Notes under the pieces: generated by a model
Seen by the model: the letters and a program-made list of their open reading frames with translations, nothing else
The model's database searches: none
Told to the model about the DNA's origin: nothing
NCBI GenBank assembly: GCA_951799445.1
Contig: OX637288.1
Span: 9,922,501-9,986,500, forward strand
DNA: 64,000 nt
DNA from: Pseudisothecium myosuroides
Taxonomy: Eukaryota; Streptophyta; Bryopsida; Hypnales; Lembophyllaceae
Direction of reading: 5' to 3'
Program-made: the position numbers and the translations under genes
In this document: one piece after another, positions 56,851 to 64,000 of the stretch
How the letters are laid out: the number at the start of each line of letters is the position of its first letter
How positions within the stretch are numbered: the first letter of the stretch is position 1

Positions 56851-59038
56851 ACCAGTGATCAAATTTATTCACAACTCAATACGTCAAAATTTCATCAAAT
56901 AATGTTTGCGATTGCATCCAAAAGTGAGTGGTATAAATCTATAAATGATGATACTTCAAAATACAATAAGAAAAGAACAAGTTAGTAGTAAGACCAAGTG
57001 TATGCAAGCCATACCTCCCCTTGCACACAATCTCTTGGCAGGTCTTGCGTCACTCTCCATAGTTCTTGCCATACTTGCTGCTACAAAATTGAAATGCACA
57101 CCAATGATTCATCAATTTATATTTGGGATCAAATAAGAATTTCACCATAAAAAAGACATGATATTGAAAACTCAATAAGAAAATGAAAGTCTGCTAGTGA
57201 TAGAATCCTCCATAAGTTCAAGTGTACACAATTTCTTGGAATGCTCAACACCACCCTGCAAAGCGCTTGCCATGTGTCACCACTACAAAATTGAAATTGG
57301 GAACTATGAGTTTAAGAACACAAGAGAATACTAGTTTGTGTTTCACCAACCCATTAGGATTCTTCTTACCATCTTTAAATCCCAAGTTCCAAAAAGGGGT
57401 TTTGTCCACAATATACATGACAGATGAAAAGAATCTGGAAGTTGCCTAAAAATAATCTCAAATGCTATAAACTTATTCTATATTTGGCACTTCACAACTC
57501 GTGAGTACAAAATGCCAATGTAGTACAATAGTATGTTGCAAGAAAGGATTGGAAACAATGGTACGTAGTTTGATCATATGTTGCAAAAAAGGATTGTAGA
57601 CAATGGTACGTCTAGTGCACAATAGGTACATCAAGGAAGAACTAATTTCAAGAGTTGCTACATTACTTCCTAAAATCACTTCATAATGAATTCTTCAAAA
57701 GAGAATGCATGAACTCCCTTTAGAGCACATACAAGGAAGATTTGCCAACTTACGCCTTGCATGTACCTCATGTGCTCAGCTCCTTAAAAAAATACAAATC
57801 TTTTCAACATTCACAAAGATATCTCAACATAAGTCAACATATGTCAATATTGTGATTAAAGTAGGGACAACCAAACGCACCAGGTGCCTAAAAGCACCAC
57901 TTGACTAGATATTTTGATTATGCACATCTCCTAAATCAATATGTACCAATTGTTGAAGATACAATTTTAGAATATCAACCAAAAAGAAATTGATCCCTCG
58001 TAACTTTAGTATACAATATCCAAATGATGCAATCTTAGATACTTTAAAATTGACCTAAAAACCTATTTGAGAAACCAATCACAACTCATAACACCATTTC
58101 TTAATTAATTTAGACTAGAAACGTATACCAATGATTGCAAAGGGGTTTGATTGAAAAGAGGAGTTTTTGACCCTTATATTTATATAAGATTCTAGAGGGC
58201 TTAAATTTATAGACCCAATTTTAGAGTATTAACTTTGGACTCAAAAGGCCTCTAATCTTATTCAAATCCAGTGTTTTCAATTATCTTGAAGTATTAGAGT
58301 GCCCTCTACAAGCAATCTCACACAAAACCCTCAAAACAACCCAAACCAATCTTCCTAGGATAAGGTCAAAATGTACATTAGACTAGCAAAATTAAAATAC
58401 TCAATCCAATTCATTGTTCAACCTATGGTGAATCATGCTTGCCAGTGGTACACAATATTCACCCACATTCAAATATTGGGAGAAAGGTAACAAGGATACA
58501 ACAAAATTCGACTTTAAGATTTTAAAACGTCTAACTTTTACACTTGACCAACTATTTAGGTAGCTTTTATTCCATGAAATCATATGTTACATAAGCCAAC
58601 ATATTGGTACATAATAAAGAATTAGATTCCAAAATCTACAATTTAAGCATTCATTTCAGAAACTTGTAACTGCATTATCCATTACAATCAGATATTATAT
58701 ACATTTAGAAAATAGTATTGAATACCCTAAAGAGAACAACATTGTAGAGAAGATCTAAGGATTTGTGCAAATAAGCAAATAGAAAATGTTTGAGAATTAT
58801 CCTTAAATTCAAAGAAGATGTGTGGAGCTTTTATCAAGGGATTATGCTTGTTGACCTAACATATAATGATGAGATAGGTGTAAGCAAGCCTTATTTGGTG
58901 GTTCAAAGACAAATCTAAGATGATGTAGAGTAAACCGGTCATTTACTGAACACATCCAATCACCGCACAACAACACCTTCCAATGACCAAACACTAACCA
59001 TACAACCACCCATCCAATGTCCAAACACTAACCACACA
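56851..59038. other. Upstream region of the TNL gene
   Basis: AT-rich with small local duplications: ACAATGGTACGT twice near 57,560-57,610, and GCTACAAAATTGAAAT/CTACAAAATTGAAATT at 57,080 and 57,285. It may include 5' UTR exons of the TNL gene. No separate gene is recognised. Confidence 0.45.
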
Positions 59039-59345
59039 ACTCAACTACCAATTCAATTGTCATGGGAACAAAATTTTGTATCACCACCAAATGACCACAA
59101 AGTGTGCGGTGACTAGTTGCAAGGAATTTTTGACTAGATTTGAACTTCATCACCTTCAAACTGCAACAGAATTTGTAGGAAGAAATCTTCTTACATTTTT
59201 TTTTTGAAGGTGAACCTTATTATGACATTTAATAATCATGCCAAATTTCAAAACATGCAAGTCTATATTTACGTGGAGAAAGGTTTGAATTTTGTCTGTG
59301 CGGTGATTGGCAAATTTACTATAGACATAATTCTATTCTCTAAAA
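59039..59345 (+). repeat. Empty-site paralogue of the 2.9-kb CACTA insertion
   Basis: It matches both flanks of the CACTA element at 44,350-44,569 and 47,461-47,525 in one uninterrupted piece: AATTTCAAAACATGCAAG runs directly into a TATTTACGTGGAGAA stretch and then GTGCGGTGATTGGCAA, with one AAG. Confidence 0.8.
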
Positions 59346-60021
59346 GCAAGTATTTGAAAGCAAGAATGCCTTGGAACTAAGCCCATCCAAAAGCATCACC
59401 TTATCTCAAAACAAGAACATTTGTCAACACCCTTTATCTATTCCAATAGCAATAGCAGTTATCAACTAATGGATGTTCCACATGCCATTCTTTCTAGACC
59501 TCCATGACCTCCATGCTTGTTGATACACCCCAAAATCCAAAATTCTCAAGTCACATGCAAAATGGACTACGCAGCTATACACAGCTAGGTAGGTAAGTGA
59601 AACAAGACATAAGGAACTGCCTCTAGTCATACCTCTAGTCATACCTCTATTAATGAGGACCTAGGATAGCTTTAGGGTACACCTATTTTCAGCACTTTGA
59701 AAGTTCATAGTTTATGCCTACCTAGTCTAAAAGATACATAAGAAGAAAATCTAGAATACTCTTTGGACTTCCAACAAGATCCAAAAAAAAAACTTACACA
59801 ATTCAATAATTATAGGAACAATAGGAACAATGTTTAGTTGCTTATTTGGACACAAACAGGTCTAGTTACCTTAGGCATTGCAGCAAATCAGTTCAATAAA
59901 ATCATATGGCGGTGGAAGCTACACAAACTCACAACTTCCAATCAGACCACCAATTTGCAAAAAAACTACTTGCACAACATGGCGCTGTGAACCAGGCTTA
60001 CCTGAAAACAGAATCAAACCA
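59346..60021. other. Intergenic DNA
   Basis: No gene recognised. TCATACCTCTA is tandemly repeated near 59,628-59,650. Confidence 0.5.
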
Positions 60022-61044
60022 TTATACTTCGTCCTCCAATTTGCACACCTTTCGCTCTTCGACCTGCACTAACACCTTCAGAGACGACTCTTCCAAAACC
60101 GAATTAAACGCAAGTGACGGGAATCTCCGCAGCAATGCACCAAGCCCCTTTAAAGCCACATGCGTACATACACAGCACTGCAAGCTTAGGACTGTGCGTT
60201 GAGGTGGAGAGTAATAACTGTCTTATCCGTGCACACAACGAACAGGGTGGGATCATCAGTACAGGGGGACAAATGCCTCAGTTGGAAAAGGAGTGTTCAT
60301 GCTTACTCACCAGTGTCAGATCACCGAGTTTGGTTGAAAGTTCTACAGCGTCTCTGCCATGCCTGCAGTAGTCACTGCACATCAGAGACTCCCTTAACGG
60401 TCAATTGCAAGAAATAGAAACCAAAATATAATTACCCGAACATAACTTACAGGCTGGTCAAGTGCTTACACAAACTGCCGTTTGTCATTGAACACTTGGC
60501 AGCGATTCAAGCTACAACCCTAGCTGAACGGAAATGGCTTACCGTTCCAATCTGTATCATAATCAGCAAGGACAAAATTGTCCTGAGACATTGAAAGCAA
60601 CATGACGGGAGAGAGTTTTATCATCTTGACTTGAGAAGCAAAACATCAAGGTTGACAGTAAAATTAGAAATCACAAAATCACAAAGACATTGTTCTCCGT
60701 TCTCCATGCCTCATGGAGAAATCTCCCTGGTGTATTCTAGTAATATTCCCATGTAATCATGATGATCATATAGAGGTCTCGTATCATTGAAATATCACTG
60801 TAATCATTGTGACCATAGAAAGATCTCAGATTCTCTTTATGATGTGTTCTCAAAGCTCCGGAAAAAAACCTGTTATTGCTGAAAATCATGTCCAAAAGGA
60901 AATACCTTAGATCAGAGGGTTTCCTTTACCTAAATGCCATGTCAAACCAGCAGCATTGGCATCACCAGTGGTGATGTCATCTACTATGAACTCCAGTTCG
61001 GAGCCCACAGAATCCACGAACTTCTGAAGGAACTCAAGAATCGC
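60022..61044 (-). pseudogene. NTF2/SnoaL-like fold protein gene, broken and 5'-incomplete
   Basis: Four minus-strand exons. 61044-60931 reads AILEFLQKFVDSVGSELEFI and DANAAGLTWHL. 60551-60470 reads DWNGKPFPFS, a TAG, then GCSLNRCQVFNDKRQFV. 60362-60311 reads HGRDAVELSTKLGDLTL. 60177-60022 contains ALKGLGALLRRFPSLAFNSV and ends KLEDEV with TAA. Introns are 378, 107 and 133 bp with GT/AG ends. The pattern (TWHL, W-x-G-K-x-x-PF, GCS, V-x-GRD-x-VE) is that of plant plastid-type NTF2-like/SnoaL-like proteins as I know the family. The TAG between PFS and GCS is in frame with both sides. The expected first exon with the start codon was not found upstream. Its ligand is unknown. Confidence 0.6.
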
Positions 61045-61959
61045 CTGAAAAACAAAATTCGCACCATCAGCAATGGCACATACAGACGAATAGGGCTTGC
61101 CGCAGTTCATGACTTATGGTCCGAGAACGGAGGTCATTTTAGGCAACGCAATTGGAGATCTCCACAATGGAGCTCGTAGTTTGAGACGATAGTCAGGTTC
61201 AAAATCGAGCAAGGCCGGATTTGAAAACAAGTCTGAATTTCACCTACCCTAGCAAGACTTTTTGAAAAGACTTGTGACGAAGCTTTTAACAAGTCTGATT
61301 TTCACACTAATATGATCGGAAAGCCCGTCGGAAAGAGAGGCATTTGAATGAATTCTTATACACGGGCATTCATCTCGTTCCCAAGCTCCAAGCTCCATGA
61401 TCCCTAAACCTTAAACTACGACGTCCTTGCAACCCCACCCTCACGAAACTTTGAAGAAGTAGCAATTTCAGAAAACAGACCAAGCAAATCAGAAACGCAA
61501 TTCAGAACCACACGGAATATTCCATCCTCCAGGAACACTGGCGCTACAAGATTCGTTCGGAGGCTCGCAACCTAATCATACCCTTGAAAACAAAAAAGGG
61601 AAAAAACTACTTGTGAAATCTTGTCAGGGATGATTTCACGTACCAGTGACTAAGCGAACATGTACCGCCCACTCCGGATTCAAGTACTTTAGATCAAACC
61701 CTAAAGCATCGAACAAGAAACAGCCAACAGAGTCGACAATCTGACAAAAATTGAAGTGAGAGCAAGCCACAGTGATCGCTGCCTTCAAAAATTTCACCAT
61801 CTCTGACTACCCCGACACGCTCTCACGGGCGAGACAATGGCGGAATTCAAGCACCTCCATCGCAAGAGCGTGCAAATGCTCCCGCTCGCAGTCCAGTTCA
61901 AAGCTGCAAATCGATAGAATCCCCACAGAACAGAAAGGGAACGTGGGATCAAAGGGACG
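61045..61959. other. Region upstream of the NTF2-like gene
   Basis: It should hold the missing 5' exon, but no matching sequence was recognised. A 54-codon minus-strand frame starting near 61,800 (MVKFLKAAITVACSHFNF and on to EWAVHVRLVTGT) could be a small exon; I cannot place it in a family. Confidence 0.35.
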
Positions 61960-62660
61960 AGGTAAGCTTCAGAGGAGCAATAATGAAACTTCGGTTCAGA
62001 GAGACGAGGGACGGTCTCCGGTGACCGTGGATCCCCGTTGGAATGGATACATCAGAGGTAGTGGGCTCAGGGTTTTTCATTTCAAGTAAGCTTACTCCGT
62101 ATTTATTTTGGGTACACCATAGAGGCTCAGTACGTTGCCCTTTCAATTACGTCATCCAATCTAACAAACATGATAAAAAAAAAGAAGTAGATTTCATCTA
62201 ACGATCTCGCACTTAAAACTTCAGGCAGTCCGATCCAGTCCTCAAGTTTGATCCATCGCGTACTTGGAGATTGGTGAGATCAACGTCAGTTTCGATGTCC
62301 AGAAAACTAGCGCCAACGTAAACTGCCTCCCAATGAGATGCAACTGGGCGAGGTTTCAGTCTTCGTCCAGATTTAGACTTGTGAACTTGAAATTAATTGG
62401 AGGCGAGTTTTATTTGTGCACGACCACCATTTCCGTTGGGAACATGAATTGGGATCAAAAGTAAAGGCTTACTGTTGTGACCAAAAGAGACGCAATTCTT
62501 GTAGGCCCTGGGATTCGAAACTTGATTGCCAAATTCAAGGCCGAACTGCCGGCTCATGGAAGAGTCAGGCAAGAATTTATAAAGATGACCAAGTTACGGA
62601 CACTTAGTTACAGTGAGAGCTTTTAAGTATGTGGTGCACTTCACAAAGGAATGTTAATGC
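61960..62660 (+). repeat. Second full copy of the left-end repeat family
   Basis: Collinear with 95-215 and 585-1,186. It lacks the extra 32-bp units and the 242-bp insertion of the left copy. It shares GACGGTCTCCGGTGACCGTG, CAGTCCTCAAGTTTGATCC and AAAGGCTTACTGTTGTGACC. Confidence 0.8.
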
Positions 62661-62689
62661 TAAGCAGGCAGTTACTGCCTCGTTGTCTC

Positions 62690-63080
62690 CTTCAGCTAAC
62701 AATGCATTAGAGCCAGATTGTGGCAAAAATCTACAGCAGATTGTACACGAGTAATGAATCACATGAGAAGCTACCATCCCGTACTCTTGGAGGTTTCGTT
62801 ACATTTCCAAATCTTCAAGAACTCTCAACAAGAAGAATCAGAAGAATCATCTGGATTCATCTCTTCTAACAGTAAGTTTATGCTCATCTAAGCAAATTCG
62901 TGTAATTCTCCACAATTGTCACATTCAGCTAACAATGCGATATAGTCAAAATGTGGCAAGAAACGGTGACGAAGAGTAAAGTAATCAACAACAGATTCTA
63001 CTTCGCCATCAGATTCTACCAATCATAAGGCTACCACCTCTGCAAACCTCACGCAACACACGCCTTTCAGGACTACAAGT
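62690..63080 (+). repeat. Dispersed repeat, copy of 38,650-39,185
   Basis: Same order of blocks as the copy at 38.6 kb: CACATGAGA(A/G)GCTACCATC, TCAAGAACTCT, TCATCTCTTCTAA, AACAACAGATTC, CACACGCCTTTCA. Somewhat shorter owing to small deletions. Confidence 0.8.
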
Positions 63081-64000
63081 CAGGAAAAGCAATACCTTAA
63101 GAAATCAGTCCACCCTAGCCAATACTGACCCTCAAATCGTGTTCACAAAAGCTGCACGACGCTGCAACAAACACTCGTACATAAGCTGTAGACATAGCAG
63201 GAGGAGGCAGTACCTAACAGATGAGCCAATCCACAACACTTCGAAGAGCCTCGTCGAATTTCTAGCCTGTGGAGAGGACGGGTCATCGATTTTTGTCTAG
63301 AGCATCGAGCTTTCGAGAACCGCAGCACCCTAGCCACAAGCCTTCCTGGGTCCAAGAGATGACCGTCAGCACCTGAGCGATTGAAAGCCTCACCACCTTG
63401 CTGCACGATAAACGATACTATAAACATTCCAAACTCTTGTGAACTTCAATACAGAACATCAAACTATGGTTGCATATTGATGAACCTGTAGGTCAGACTT
63501 CAAAAATTCATAACGAGTTCTAAACAAAAATGTGTTTTACTCCCTAACAAGACCATTAAAAAATTTAGAATCACAGCTCTAACGCAGCTCAAACCTACTC
63601 ATGGTTCTTTCGAAACCTCCAGAACTATCTTTCCAAAACTAAAGAACAAGAATCTATACTGTAGTCAATTGAAGTGATGTACCTGGTTGAGAAGCTGATT
63701 CTTGCTCTTGGCGCGGAGCTCATGGACTTCGATCTTGGCTGTAACATATTAATGTTCACAACATCAGAAAAGCTAAACCCTAATCGCCAGTTTTAAACCC
63801 TACACAGTATTACGAAGCACAGACAGCACACGTACTTTCACGGTACTACACACAGTGCTCAGTGCAGAACCGTACCTCAATCCAAGTCTGTCCTTCACGA
63901 TGCAGACGAAGCATGCAGTACAACCCCAATCCAAGTCTCCACTGCTAAACAAAACCGAGTGTAGAATTGCGAACCCAAACGAACCCAAACGCAGAAGCAG
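63081..64000. other. Right end of the window, no gene recognised
   Basis: GC content rises slightly. The minus-strand frame 63,143-63,427 (94 codons) shows acceptor/donor-like edges but no domain I know. A gene continuing beyond the window is possible. Confidence 0.35.

Overview
This is nuclear DNA of a land plant. GT-AG introns of about 90-380 bp interrupt the genes, the intergenic DNA is AT-rich, and there is a TIR-NBS-LRR resistance-type gene, a MULE/FAR1-like transposase with a SWIM finger, CACTA elements and a very long solo LTR. A replitron-like Rep relic and the style of the TNL and MULE proteins make a seed-free lineage (moss, fern, lycophyte) my guess, but the sequence alone does not settle the species. 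I find no gene that is clearly intact: every recognisable protein gene carries at least one disabling lesion.

Layout. 1-7 kb: dispersed repeats, a non-LTR insertion and three non-autonomous TIR elements. 7.2-27.3 kb: one large broken gene on the minus strand. It has 12 exons encoding a protein with a ParB/sulfiredoxin-like DGNHRR motif, a Lys/Glu-rich helical linker and a C-terminal beta-class (motif IV, then X, then I) N4/N6 DNA-methylase-like domain. Its third exon is split by a ~5-kb solo LTR with a clear 5-bp target duplication; taking the LTR out restores the frame exactly. Its first intron is about 10.2 kb long and filled with about 35 copies of a GC-rich 148-bp satellite, which is itself split by a second, inverted copy of the same solo LTR. 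28.7-32.4 kb: a divergently oriented MULE-like transposase gene with a G8 frameshift and a damaged SWIM finger.

33-44 kb: AT-rich repeats, a large foldback element carrying a non-LTR insertion, and a multiply frameshifted replitron-like Rep gene. 44.5-49.8 kb: CACTA territory. A 2.9-kb CACTA element with 3-bp target duplication has its empty-site paralogue 14 kb away in this same window; nested inside it is a 132-bp near-perfect palindromic CACTA miniature; a 1.9-kb CACTA element follows. 51.5-56.85 kb: a TNL pseudogene on the minus strand with a homogenised LRR array. 60.0-61.0 kb: a broken NTF2/SnoaL-like gene. 62-63.1 kb: repeats shared with the left end of the window and with 38.6 kb.

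The most novel item is the ParB-plus-DNA-methylase gene, an architecture otherwise familiar from phages and bacterial mobile elements, sitting head-to-head with a transposase gene. All exon joints below were read by eye from GT/AG sites and frame continuity; none was computed or searched.
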